Shown: piece by piece, positions 53,253-63,211 of the stretch
Layout of the letters: the number at the start of each line of letters is the position of its first letter
How positions within the stretch are numbered: position 1 is the first letter of the stretch
Assembly: GCA_003279705.1 (NCBI GenBank)
Contig: QCGZ01000004.1
Location: forward strand, 1-64,000
DNA from: OCS116 cluster bacterium AG-390-I16
GTDB taxonomy: Bacteria; Pseudomonadota; Alphaproteobacteria; MED-G09
Reading direction: 5' to 3'
Length of the DNA: 64,000 bases
The notes under the pieces: generated by a model
Told to the model about the DNA's origin: nothing
What the model saw: the letters and a program-made list of their open reading frames with translations, nothing else
The model's database searches: none
Made by a program: the position numbers and the translations under genes

Positions 53253-54161
53253 ATGACAATTGATTTTAAAGATAAAGTTGCAATCATTACGGGAGCAGGT
53301 GGTGGATTGGGTAGATCTCATGCTTTAGAATTGTCAAAAAGAGGGGCTAAGGTCGTTGTAAATGATCTTGGAGGATCTGTTGATGGTTCTGGAGGATCAT
53401 CTGGTGCAGCCGAAAAAGTTGTAAAAGAAATTATTAGTTCCGGTGGTCAGGCTATATCTAATGGTTCATCGGTTACAGACGACAACGGTGTAAAACTAAT
53501 GATTGATCAAACAATCGATGAGTATGGAAGAATTGATATACTAATAAATAATGCTGGAATATTAATTGATAAATCATTTTCTAAAATGGAAATTAATGAT
53601 TTTGAAAAAGTTTTAAATGTTCACCTAATGGGAACTGTTAAACCAACAAAAGCTGTTTGGGAAATAATGAAAGAACAAAACTATGGAAGAATATTAGTTA
53701 CTTCCTCATCATCTGGTTTATATGGAAACTTCGGACAAACTAATTATGGGGCAGCGAAATTAGGTCTGGTAGGTTTTATGAATACCCTTAAGCTCGAAGG
53801 TCAAAAATATAACGTCCATGTTAATGCCCTAACTCCAGTGGCTTATACAAGGATGACCGCAAATTTAATGCCACCTGAAGCTGAAAATTTATTAACACCT
53901 GAAAGCGTTACTCCTGCAGCAATTTATTTAGTTTCGCATGAAGCTCCCAATGGAACTATTTTGTGTGCTGGTGCTGGAGTCTATTCTGTTTCAAAAATTA
54001 TGGAATCTGATGGATTAAGTCTTGGACTTAATGCCACCGCTGAAGATATTGTTAATAACTGGGAAAAAATATCTAATTTTAATGAAGCGAAGTCATATAA
54101 TATGGGTGGAGAGCAGACCGGTAAGGTTTTTGAAAAAGCGATGGAAACAATTGAGAAATAA
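53253..54161 (+). CDS. Short-chain dehydrogenase (HSD17B4/multifunctional-enzyme-type SDR)
   Basis: DFKDKVAIITGAGGGLGRSHALELSKRGAKVVVNDLGGSVDGSGGS, NNAGILID, NYGAAKLGL. Start moved to ATG 53253 after GGGAG. Confidence 0.87.
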   Translation: MTIDFKDKVAIITGAGGGLGRSHALELSKRGAKVVVNDLGGSVDGSGGSSGAAEKVVKEIISSGGQAISNGSSVTDDNGVKLMIDQTIDEYGRIDILINNAGILIDKSFSKMEINDFEKVLNVHLMGTVKPTKAVWEIMKEQNYGRILVTSSSSGLYGNFGQTNYGAAKLGLVGFMNTLKLEGQKYNVHVNALTPVAYTRMTANLMPPEAENLLTPESVTPAAIYLVSHEAPNGTILCAGAGVYSVSKIMESDGLSLGLNATAEDIVNNWEKISNFNEAKSYNMGGEQTGKVFEKAMETIEK

Positions 54162-54177
54162 TTGATGAAATTTTTTA

Positions 54178-55662
54178 ATGAGTGACATTTCTTTTAATAT
54201 AAAAAACTATATTGAAGAACCAATTATTAACGAATTTGGTTTTAGAGAATATGATGCTCGATGGATTTATCCAAAACAAATTAATTTGAGCGGTATAAAA
54301 AAACTTGGCTATGGTCTTGGACAATTAATTATAGAAGAAAATGTCAAAAAAGAGATTGTTATAGGCCATGATTATAGATCCTATTCTGAAGAAGTTAAAA
54401 ACGCTCTTGTATCTGGTTTATTATCATACGGTATAAATGTTTTTGATATTGGATTAACTATATCACCTGGTGCATATTTTGCTCAATACGATTTAGATTG
54501 TAAATCTGTTGCAATGGTTACAGCTAGTCATAATGAAAATGGGTGGACCGGCTTTAAAATGGGAGTAAATAGACCTTTAACATTTGGACCAGACTTAATG
54601 AAAAGACTTAAAGAAATATGCCTTAATAACTTAAGCCCAAAAAAAATTAATGGTGAATATACCTATATTGAAGGAATGAATGCCAAATATATTGAGGACC
54701 TAACTAAAAGAAATAATATTAAACGTAAACTCAAAGCTGTTGTAGCTTGCGGAAACGGAACATCAGGTATTTTTTCTCCAGAAATATTAGAAAAAATTGG
54801 TATTGAAGTTATTAAGGTTCATTGTGATCTTGATCATACTTTTCCTAACTACAACCCTAACCCAGAAGATCTAAAAATGCTTAAACATGTAAGCGAAGAA
54901 GTTATAGCAAATAATGCAGATATTGGTTTTGCTTTTGATGGAGATGGAGATAGATGTGGCTATGTTGATAATAATGGTAAAGAAGTTTTTTCTGATATTA
55001 TGGGTGTACTATTAGCTAGAAATTTCTCAAAAAAATATAAATCTTCAAAATTTGTAATTGATGTTAAATCAACAGGATTATTTAGTTCAGATAAAATTTT
55101 AAAATCTAATAACGCCAGTGTTCAATATTGGAAAACGGGTCATAGTTATATCAAACAAAAAACATCTGAAATATCAGCTTTAGCTGGTTTTGAAAGATCA
55201 GGTCATTATTTTTTTAATCAGCCTATTGGAAGAGGTTACGATGATGCATGTTTGTCGGCAATTGAAGTTTGTAAACTTTTAGATGAAAATCGAGAAAGTA
55301 GTATTTCAGATATGATTAAAGATCTACCTAATACATTTAATTCACCAACAATGTCGCCAGAATGTGCAGATAATGTAAAATATCAAACTATCGACAAAAT
55401 TTCAGAAATAATCAGAGATAAATACGAAAATAAAATTAAAATCGCAGATCAGGAAATTCTATCTATCTTAACGATAAATGGGATAAGATTTACTCTTGAA
55501 GATGGCAGTTGGGGACTAATTAGAGCCTCATCAAATAAACCAAATCTTGTTGTTGTCTGTGAAAGTACTTCTTCTGAATATGTAATGAGAGAAATTTTTA
55601 AGTTTATTGATAATTTATTAAAAAAATTCAAAGAAATCGGTCCTTATGACCAATCTATTTAA
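54178..55662 (+). CDS. Phosphomannomutase/phosphoglucomutase
   Basis: VTASHNENGWTGFKMG, FAFDGDGDRCGYVD, GFERSGHYFF. Confidence 0.93.
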   Translation: MSDISFNIKNYIEEPIINEFGFREYDARWIYPKQINLSGIKKLGYGLGQLIIEENVKKEIVIGHDYRSYSEEVKNALVSGLLSYGINVFDIGLTISPGAYFAQYDLDCKSVAMVTASHNENGWTGFKMGVNRPLTFGPDLMKRLKEICLNNLSPKKINGEYTYIEGMNAKYIEDLTKRNNIKRKLKAVVACGNGTSGIFSPEILEKIGIEVIKVHCDLDHTFPNYNPNPEDLKMLKHVSEEVIANNADIGFAFDGDGDRCGYVDNNGKEVFSDIMGVLLARNFSKKYKSSKFVIDVKSTGLFSSDKILKSNNASVQYWKTGHSYIKQKTSEISALAGFERSGHYFFNQPIGRGYDDACLSAIEVCKLLDENRESSISDMIKDLPNTFNSPTMSPECADNVKYQTIDKISEIIRDKYENKIKIADQEILSILTINGIRFTLEDGSWGLIRASSNKPNLVVVCESTSSEYVMREIFKFIDNLLKKFKEIGPYDQSI

Positions 55663-56480
55663 AAAATTTCAAAAAACATTCTTGCAGAGGTAATTAATAA
55701 AAAAATAGCAAAAATATTTGTCAAAATTTTATTATCTAATTTGTTAGCTGACTTTGCACCAATTGGAGCCGCATAAGAAGAAATTGGTGCAATTAAAAGT
55801 AACCCAATAATATTTACATACCCCAAAGAGCCAAGTGGTAAATTTTCATTATTCCAACCTGTTATAATAAAAAAAATAGTACCTGGAATTGCCAAATAAA
55901 AACCAAGACCAGAAGCGGTTCCAACTGCTTTGTGAATAGTTTTACCAAATAATGTCATCAAACTAACATTAAATGTACCCCCGCCAATTCCTAGCATGGA
56001 GGATAAAGAGCCAACTGAAAAAGGTATAAAACTTCCAAAAAAACCTTTTGGAATATCATTACCAAGCTTAAATTCCTGTTTATTAATAAATAAATTCATT
56101 GATACAAAAAAAGCTATAAGAGCAAAGATAAAAGTTAGCCAAAAACCGGAGATAAGGCCAGCTATAATTGCACCAATAATTGAACCAAAAATTGTCGGCA
56201 AAAGCCATGATTTTAAAACGCTATAATCAATATTATCATTTTCTTGATGGGATTTATATGAGCGCCAACCTGTTGGGATTATAACCGCTAGAGATGTAGC
56301 TACAGAAATATGCATAACAACATCTTCAGGAACACCAATAAGAGACAAAAAATGATACAATACTGGCACCACTATAATTCCTCCGCCGACACCCAATAAA
56401 CCTGCTATAAAACCAGAAATAAAACCAGATAAAGATATTACTAAAGCAAAAGGTATTAATGAAAAAAGATCACTACTCAT
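55659..56480 (-). CDS. TauE/SafE family sulfite exporter-like membrane protein
   Basis: GFIAGLLGVGGGIIVVPVL and SMLGIGGGTFNVSLM repeated motifs, polytopic. Confidence 0.9.
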   Translation of the reverse strand: MSSDLFSLIPFALVISLSGFISGFIAGLLGVGGGIIVVPVLYHFLSLIGVPEDVVMHISVATSLAVIIPTGWRSYKSHQENDNIDYSVLKSWLLPTIFGSIIGAIIAGLISGFWLTFIFALIAFFVSMNLFINKQEFKLGNDIPKGFFGSFIPFSVGSLSSMLGIGGGTFNVSLMTLFGKTIHKAVGTASGLGFYLAIPGTIFFIITGWNNENLPLGSLGYVNIIGLLLIAPISSYAAPIGAKSANKLDNKILTNIFAIFLLITSARMFFEIF

Positions 56481-57475
56481 TAAGCAGCCTGATTTTGAAA
56501 AGAAATAATCTGATTTAATGCTTCCTTCAGAACTTTTGGATCATCTCTTCTTCTTGGCGCTTCATGACTTAAATAACTTCTCCAAAGTTTTGCTCCTCTA
56601 CAACCATGAAATAAACCAAACATATTTTGAGTTACTATATTAATTGGGACATTATTTTTTACACAAATTTCCAAATAGGAGATCATTTCTTCAACAATCT
56701 CAATTCTTGATGGAATCTTTTTATCATCATTGAAGAAAATTTTATCAACATCAACAATGGAATAAGGATTTTCCTGAACCGCTCTTCCCAACATAACACC
56801 ATCAAGCTCAATTCCTTTTGATTTAGAAATCTCTTTTTTACCCTCGTAAGGGCTTAAAATGCCACCATTTAAAATTATATTTAATTCAGGCCATTTTCTT
56901 TTTATCATTCTAACTATATCATAATCTAAAGGAGGAATTTCTCTATTTTGTTTTGGATCTAAACCATCCAACATAGCTTTTCTAGCATGTATAATATAAG
57001 TTGAAACTCCGGCATTTTTGGTTGTTTCAACAAATTCTGTTAACATTTCATCAGGATTGTGATCATCAATACCAATTCTACATTTAATAGTTACTGGTAT
57101 TTTAATTTTTTCTTTTATTCTTTCAATACATTCTGCAACTAAGTTAGGGTGAGCCATTAAGCAAGCCCCAAAATTTCCAGCCTGAACCCTCTTTGATGGA
57201 CAACCAATATTTAAATTAATTTCATCATACCCATATTGCTCACCAATTAAAGCTGCCTTGGATAAAGTCAAAGGGTCTGATCCAGCTATCTGAAGCGCTA
57301 CAGGATGTTCAACTTCATCAAATCCTAATAAAAAATCTTTATCGCCGTAGATTATTGAATCGGCAACAATCATCTCAGTATAAAGCCTTGCATGCTTACT
57401 AAACTTTCTAAAAAAGAATCGGCAATGTCGATTTGTGACATCAATCATAGGTGCGATACAAAACTTATGAGACAT
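56480..57475 (-). CDS. dusA: tRNA-dihydrouridine synthase A
   Basis: FCIAPMIDVTNRHCRFFFR, LNIGCPSKRVQAGNFGACLM, HARKAMLDGLDPKQNREIPPL. Start set to MSHKF at 57475. Confidence 0.93.
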   Translation of the reverse strand: MSHKFCIAPMIDVTNRHCRFFFRKFSKHARLYTEMIVADSIIYGDKDFLLGFDEVEHPVALQIAGSDPLTLSKAALIGEQYGYDEINLNIGCPSKRVQAGNFGACLMAHPNLVAECIERIKEKIKIPVTIKCRIGIDDHNPDEMLTEFVETTKNAGVSTYIIHARKAMLDGLDPKQNREIPPLDYDIVRMIKRKWPELNIILNGGILSPYEGKKEISKSKGIELDGVMLGRAVQENPYSIVDVDKIFFNDDKKIPSRIEIVEEMISYLEICVKNNVPINIVTQNMFGLFHGCRGAKLWRSYLSHEAPRRRDDPKVLKEALNQIISFQNQAA

Positions 57476-57703
57476 TTTTAAAAATTCCCTAATCCCCAAT
57501 TAATAATATATAGCTCATAATTCAAATAAATTTGAAAAATTATAATCTCTATACTGTATTTCTTTGGTTAATAACAATAATTTATAGTATTAATTAAGCA
57601 AAATAATTTAATTGTAATATAAATTTAATATAAGTTTAATGTATTTGAAATGATTCAATAATAAAATTTAATTTTAAATTATCACCACTCCATGAGGCTT
57701 TAA

Positions 57704-60700
57704 ATGATTTACACAAATAAACTAATGAAAATCCTAACTTTTACTGTTTTTGCTATCTTTATCTCATCAATAAATACTTCTGACCTATCAGCTGAACAAA
57801 CCACAGGTGTTATCAGGGGTTCTGTTATTGATGAGTCAGGGAATCCTGTTTCTGGGGCATCTGTTCAAATCATTCATACCCCCTCTGGAAGTAAATCATC
57901 AACCTCAACTGGAAATTCTGGAGCTTTTTATTCTAGAGGGCTTAGATTAGGAGGGCCATTCAAAATAACAGTTACTAAATCTGGCCTATCCAATACAAAG
58001 ACCAATATTTTTACTAAATTAGGAAGTGAAGCTGGTGTTTCTTTTACTTTAAGCTCAAACAATATTGAAGAAATTGTTGTAACAGCAAAATCTGCTAATT
58101 TAGATAGTTTAGGGGTTGGTCCAGGTTCTGTATTCGATGCTGAGGATATTTCATCACTTCCCTCAATTGATCGTGATATTAAGGATATAGCTAAACTTGA
58201 TCCATTTGTTACAGTAGACAACAGTGGCAGATTGTCTTTTGCTGGTGGCATGCCAAGATTAATTGGCTTTATAATTGATGGTGTTAGTGCGAATGACTCT
58301 TATGGTTTAAGTTCAAATTCATATCCTACTAATAGAATGCCATTATCTATGGATGTTATTGATCAAGTCTCTGTTAAGGTTGCAAATTTTGATGCTGAGC
58401 TTGGAGAAGCATCAAGTGGTAATATTGTTCTTACTACAAAAGCTGGAACAAATGATTTTCATGGATCATTTACAATAGAATCTACTCAAATAGCTGGAGA
58501 TGAACCTTTCGGTAAAAAATCAGACAACGCCGATCCCGATACTGAATTATTTTCAATAGCTTTAAATGGTCCAATCATAAAAGATAAATTATTCTTTTCG
58601 TTTGGTTATGAAAAATATGAAGCAACTGATCCAATACAAATGCAAGCATTTCAATCTGGTTCTGTGACAAGAGCTGAAGCTGATGCAGTAATTAAAGCGG
58701 CAAAGGATGTAATAGGTTATGACGCAGGTTCTTATACCAAGGGTCTAATGGAAGAAGATGAAAAAACATTCCTAAGACTTGATGCAAATATTACAGACAC
58801 TCAAACTCTTACACTTGAGTACATACACGTAGATGGATATACAGAAAGCGCTTATTGGAATAGATCGTGGGGATTACCCCTTTCAAGTGACTGGTATACT
58901 ATCAATAAAGAGTATGAAACTATTAAATTTGAATTAAACTCTGACTGGTCTGATAATTTTTCAACAAAAATAATGTATTCCGATACTGATGTAATGAATC
59001 CAAATACACCAGTTGGTGCTACAACAATAGGTGAGGTTGGAATTAAGGTTCCTTCTGGGGGTACAGTTTTTTTTGGTCCTGATCAATATAGACACGCTAA
59101 CGAAATTCAAACTAATAGAAAACAATTTGAAGTTGCTGGTTACTATAATATAGGTAATCACGCAGTCACTTTGGGCTATAAGAGCATTGAAAATGATATG
59201 TTTAATATGTTCTCAAGAAATAGTTTAGGTGAATACGATTACAATTCAATTGAAGACTTTATTGCTGGTAATTTAAAAGAACTAGATTATAGAAATGCTG
59301 ATACAAATATGCCACGCGATGCAGCAGGTCGTTTTAATATGGATTATACAATTATTTATTTACAAGATACTTGGAGTATAAATTCAGATTTAACTGCTAG
59401 AATAGGCTTTAGATATGAAGAAATAGGTCAAGATACTACCCCTGAATATAATCCTTTTTGGTATAATTGGACTGGTGACACCTATATCCCAGCGCCAAGA
59501 AATGATGTAAATTTAGATGGAGAGGACATTATAATGCCTCGTTTTTCATTAGATTGGCAAGCAGAGGATAATGTTTTAGTTACATTTGGATACGGCGAAT
59601 TTAGTGGCAACCTGCCCCCAGTCTGGTTTGGTGGTCCTTATATTGACTCAGGTTTAAACCTGCCAGGTAATAAGCTAAGGGCTAAAAGTAATAACTTACC
59701 TACTCCAGGAACACCTGAAAGTTATCCAGGTGATGCAGCATTAGCTCTTGTTAGGAACGAAATTGGTGATACTGGTGGATATACCGCTATGATGGATAAA
59801 GACTTTGGAATCCCATCTATAACTAAAATAAGTTTAGGTTTAGTTGCAGATTTAGAATCTAATATAACTGTTAGAGCAAATATAATTCATATGGAAGAAG
59901 AAGATCCAGTAGGTGCAATTATTGGTGGTTGTGATCCAAAAGGGACAGCACTAGCTGATAATAGACCTCTTTATGGAGGTTGTAGCTATGTTGGATATTT
60001 AACAACATTTAAAAATATTCAACCCGAAACTAATGTTTTTGGTATTTCCATGGAAAAATATTTCGATAATGGATTATTCTTATACTTAGGATATGCTCAC
60101 ACAGACAGAGAAATGGCTCATATGATGACAAGCTCTATTATTTTTTCAAGTGCTGTTAGAATGCCAATATTTGATCACTTAACTCCTGTGAATAGTCGTT
60201 CTCATTATGAAATTGAACATTCATTTGATTATGCTCTAACATGGAAAGGAAATATATTTGGTAACTTAGAAACAAGTATTGGGTTAAATGGTTTTAGACA
60301 GTCAGGTAACCCCTATAGCTATACATTCAGAGGTGATTTAAGTGGATATAGGACTGATGGTGAAAATATAGAATTACTCTATGTACCATCAATTGATGAT
60401 CCTAATGTAATTTATTCTGATGGGTTTGATACAGATGCTTTCGAACAATTCCTTCAGGACTCAGGTTTATCTGCATATAGAGGTTCAGCAGTTCCAAGAA
60501 ATAGTTTTAATAGTCCGTGGGCTGGAACATTTGATTTAAGAATTGCTCAAGAACTTCCTTTTGGAGGCGTTCCTGGTAAAGCAACTTTTTACCTTGATAT
60601 TGAAAATGTACTTAATTTAATAAATTCTGATTGGGGTGGCTTTCAAAACTATGTTGGCTCGACATCCAATTCTAGAGGTATTGTTGAAGCTGAAGTAGAT

Positions 60701-60808
60701 GATCAAGGAAGATATGTTTATAAAACATTTAAGGTTGATGGTGAGCCAACACAAAATGTTGGTAAATCTGTATATCAAATTAAAGTTGGACTTAAATATC
60801 AGTTTTAA
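57704..60808 (+). CDS. Oar-like TonB-dependent receptor with N-terminal carboxypeptidase-regulatory-like domain
   Basis: Signal peptide, GVIRGSVIDESGNPVSGASVQI, plug region, C-terminal YQIKVGLKYQF. Confidence 0.87.
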   Translation: MIYTNKLMKILTFTVFAIFISSINTSDLSAEQTTGVIRGSVIDESGNPVSGASVQIIHTPSGSKSSTSTGNSGAFYSRGLRLGGPFKITVTKSGLSNTKTNIFTKLGSEAGVSFTLSSNNIEEIVVTAKSANLDSLGVGPGSVFDAEDISSLPSIDRDIKDIAKLDPFVTVDNSGRLSFAGGMPRLIGFIIDGVSANDSYGLSSNSYPTNRMPLSMDVIDQVSVKVANFDAELGEASSGNIVLTTKAGTNDFHGSFTIESTQIAGDEPFGKKSDNADPDTELFSIALNGPIIKDKLFFSFGYEKYEATDPIQMQAFQSGSVTRAEADAVIKAAKDVIGYDAGSYTKGLMEEDEKTFLRLDANITDTQTLTLEYIHVDGYTESAYWNRSWGLPLSSDWYTINKEYETIKFELNSDWSDNFSTKIMYSDTDVMNPNTPVGATTIGEVGIKVPSGGTVFFGPDQYRHANEIQTNRKQFEVAGYYNIGNHAVTLGYKSIENDMFNMFSRNSLGEYDYNSIEDFIAGNLKELDYRNADTNMPRDAAGRFNMDYTIIYLQDTWSINSDLTARIGFRYEEIGQDTTPEYNPFWYNWTGDTYIPAPRNDVNLDGEDIIMPRFSLDWQAEDNVLVTFGYGEFSGNLPPVWFGGPYIDSGLNLPGNKLRAKSNNLPTPGTPESYPGDAALALVRNEIGDTGGYTAMMDKDFGIPSITKISLGLVADLESNITVRANIIHMEEEDPVGAIIGGCDPKGTALADNRPLYGGCSYVGYLTTFKNIQPETNVFGISMEKYFDNGLFLYLGYAHTDREMAHMMTSSIIFSSAVRMPIFDHLTPVNSRSHYEIEHSFDYALTWKGNIFGNLETSIGLNGFRQSGNPYSYTFRGDLSGYRTDGENIELLYVPSIDDPNVIYSDGFDTDAFEQFLQDSGLSAYRGSAVPRNSFNSPWAGTFDLRIAQELPFGGVPGKATFYLDIENVLNLINSDWGGFQNYVGSTSNSRGIVEAEVDDQGRYVYKTFKVDGEPTQNVGKSVYQIKVGLKYQF

Positions 60809-60829
60809 ATTATTAGCAATAATTATTAA

Positions 60830-60857
60830 GGGCGCTATTAACTGGCGCCCTTTTTTT
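60830..60857 (+). terminator. Rho-independent terminator after the TonB-dependent receptor
   Basis: GGGCGC-TATTAACTG-GCGCCC followed by TTTTTTT. Confidence 0.9.
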
Positions 60858-60870
60858 ATATAATAATAGA

Positions 60871-61944
60871 ATGTATAAAAAAAAATTAAAAAAAATAAAC
60901 CGAAGGATTTTTTTATTTGGAAGTGGGATTTTTCTGCTTTCATTTTTTCCTTTTTTTAAAAGTTTAAATGCAAATAATAGAACACAGTTTAAAATCACTT
61001 GTGGCTCTTGCATTTCACAAGACAGAAAACAACCTATTTGGAAAAGTATCTTAAAAGAGAGATCTAATGCTTTTATTTTTATGGGAGATAATGTCTATGG
61101 TGATGACAAAAAAAATGGCGAATTAGAAATATTAAAAAAAGCATATGAAAAACAAAAAGAAAAAATCCCTTTTAAAAAATTAGAAGAAACAAATGAAATT
61201 TTCTCCGTATGGGATGATCATGATTATGGAAAAAATGACGGTGGCTCTGAGTTTCCATATAAAAAACAATCGAAAGAATTATTCTTAAAATTTTGGAGAA
61301 TTCCTTTAAATGATTCTAGAAGGGGTCGAGAAGGTATTTATTTTAAAAGAAAAAGAAAAATAGGTAATAATATTATTCAATTTATCTTTCTTGATACTAG
61401 GTATTTCAGATCACCTTTAAAACCCACCGATGAAAAATGGACGCCAACAAAAGAGCGATATATTCCAGATGATGATCCTTCTAAAACTTACTTAGGTGAA
61501 AGACAATGGAAATGGTTAAATAATTCTATGAAAGAAGAAGCAGATATAAGAATACTTGTATCAAGTATTCAAGTTATTGCAGATGGACACGGTTATGAAA
61601 AATGGGGAAACCTTCCGATGGAAAAATTACGATTATTTAATTTAATTGATAAAAATAATATTAATAATTTAATTATTTTATCAGGAGATCGCCATAGAGG
61701 AGGTATATATAAAGAGAAAACTAATGGAGGCAATCAATTATTTGAATTAACTTCGAGTTCTTTAAATTTACCTGCAGGAAAATTATTTAAATCTAAAGAA
61801 GAATTAGGCCCAAATAGAATAGGATCAACTTTTTTAGAGGAAAATTATGGAGTTGTCGAAATTAATGATGATAAAAAAATTACCCTATCTATTAGAGGCT
61901 TAGATCAAAAAACTCATAATAAAATTAATATAAACTTATCTTGA
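60871..61944 (+). CDS. PhoD-like alkaline phosphatase/metallophosphoesterase, possible Tat substrate
   Basis: FKITCGSCISQDRKQPIW, FMGDNVYGD, WDDHDYGKNDGG, ILSGDRHRGG; N-terminal NRRIFLFGSG plus hydrophobic stretch. Confidence 0.88.
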   Translation: MYKKKLKKINRRIFLFGSGIFLLSFFPFFKSLNANNRTQFKITCGSCISQDRKQPIWKSILKERSNAFIFMGDNVYGDDKKNGELEILKKAYEKQKEKIPFKKLEETNEIFSVWDDHDYGKNDGGSEFPYKKQSKELFLKFWRIPLNDSRRGREGIYFKRKRKIGNNIIQFIFLDTRYFRSPLKPTDEKWTPTKERYIPDDDPSKTYLGERQWKWLNNSMKEEADIRILVSSIQVIADGHGYEKWGNLPMEKLRLFNLIDKNNINNLIILSGDRHRGGIYKEKTNGGNQLFELTSSSLNLPAGKLFKSKEELGPNRIGSTFLEENYGVVEINDDKKITLSIRGLDQKTHNKININLS

Positions 61945-63162
61945 ATCTGCTAGTTCATTAAACGGTACATTTTTGTCTACTCTAATATCCTGAGGTAGAC
62001 CCAAAACTCTTTCAGCAACAATATTTTTTAAAATCTCATCCGTTCCACCTGCAATTCTATATCCAGCGGCACTCATCCATTGGTTTTGAAATATAGAATG
62101 CATTAAAGACATATCTGGATCGTTCAAAATTCCAGCAGCACCTTGTAAATCCATTGCAAAGCTTGCTAAATCTTGCATTTTAGGGGCGGATACAACTTTC
62201 CCAATAGAGCTTTCAGGGCCTGGGGTTTCACCTTTTGATAATGATGTTAATGATCTCATTTTAGTATACTTTAAGCCTTCAGATTGAACATACCAATCTG
62301 CAATTTTAGCTCTAACGAGGTCATTTTTAATAGCTGGCTTATTATTCAAAATCACATCTTTCGCTAACTGAGTTAAAGATGAATAATCAGCTGATTTAGG
62401 AACACCAATAGCTAATCTTTCATTCATTAAAGTAGTAAGTGCAACTTTCCAACCTTCACCAACTTCACCAAGTCGTTGTAAGTCGGGTACCCTTACATCA
62501 GTAAAAAATACTTCATTAAAGTTAGAACCACCTGAAATTTGTCTAATTGGTTTTATTTCTATTCCAGGAGACTTCATATCTAAAAAGAAAAATGACAAAC
62601 CTTTATGTTTAGGAACCGTTGGATCTGTTCTGACAACAATAATACCAAAATCACAAAAATGTGCACCTGAAGTCCATACCTTTTGACCATTAATTATCCA
62701 GTCATCTCCATCTTTTTCAGCTTTTGTTCTAACTCCAGCAACATCTGAACCTGCAGAAGGCTCTGAGAATAACTGACACCATATTTCTTTTCCGTAAAGG
62801 GCAGGCTCTACATATCTTTCATTCTGTTCTTTCGTTGCCCAAGCCATTATTGTAGGTATGCACATACCTAAACCAATATCAAAAAAGCCTGTCGGTACAT
62901 TATACTTAGACTCTTCTTGAGAATAAATAACAGATTGAATGGAGGAACCTCCAAGACCACCATATTCTTTTGGCCAAGTAATAGCCGCATAACCTGCTTC
63001 AGCTTTTTTTGCTTGCCAATCCCTGGCTCTTGCTAGGGCACTCTCTTGAACATCAATTGAGTCATAACCACCAGCTTTTTTCTCTTTTGGTGCATTATTT
63101 TTAAGCCACTCTCTTACCTCTAAACGAAAATCATTTTCTTCCGGTGTATCATTAAAATCCAA
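61936..63162 (-). CDS. Acyl-CoA dehydrogenase
   Basis: CQLFSEPSAGSDVAGVRTKAEKDGDDWIINGQKVWTSGA, AGGTDEILKNIVAERVLGLP. Confidence 0.93.
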   Translation of the reverse strand: MDFNDTPEENDFRLEVREWLKNNAPKEKKAGGYDSIDVQESALARARDWQAKKAEAGYAAITWPKEYGGLGGSSIQSVIYSQEESKYNVPTGFFDIGLGMCIPTIMAWATKEQNERYVEPALYGKEIWCQLFSEPSAGSDVAGVRTKAEKDGDDWIINGQKVWTSGAHFCDFGIIVVRTDPTVPKHKGLSFFFLDMKSPGIEIKPIRQISGGSNFNEVFFTDVRVPDLQRLGEVGEGWKVALTTLMNERLAIGVPKSADYSSLTQLAKDVILNNKPAIKNDLVRAKIADWYVQSEGLKYTKMRSLTSLSKGETPGPESSIGKVVSAPKMQDLASFAMDLQGAAGILNDPDMSLMHSIFQNQWMSAAGYRIAGGTDEILKNIVAERVLGLPQDIRVDKNVPFNELADSR

Positions 63163-63211
63163 TGTTTATCTCCTTATTTAATTATTTTTTTCTTCTAATT
63201 GTGTAACCAAT

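Noticed and set aside
57928-58251. 107-aa antisense ORF in the TonB-dependent receptor gene
   Set aside because: Shadow ORF; no motif and no independent ribosome-binding signal recognised.
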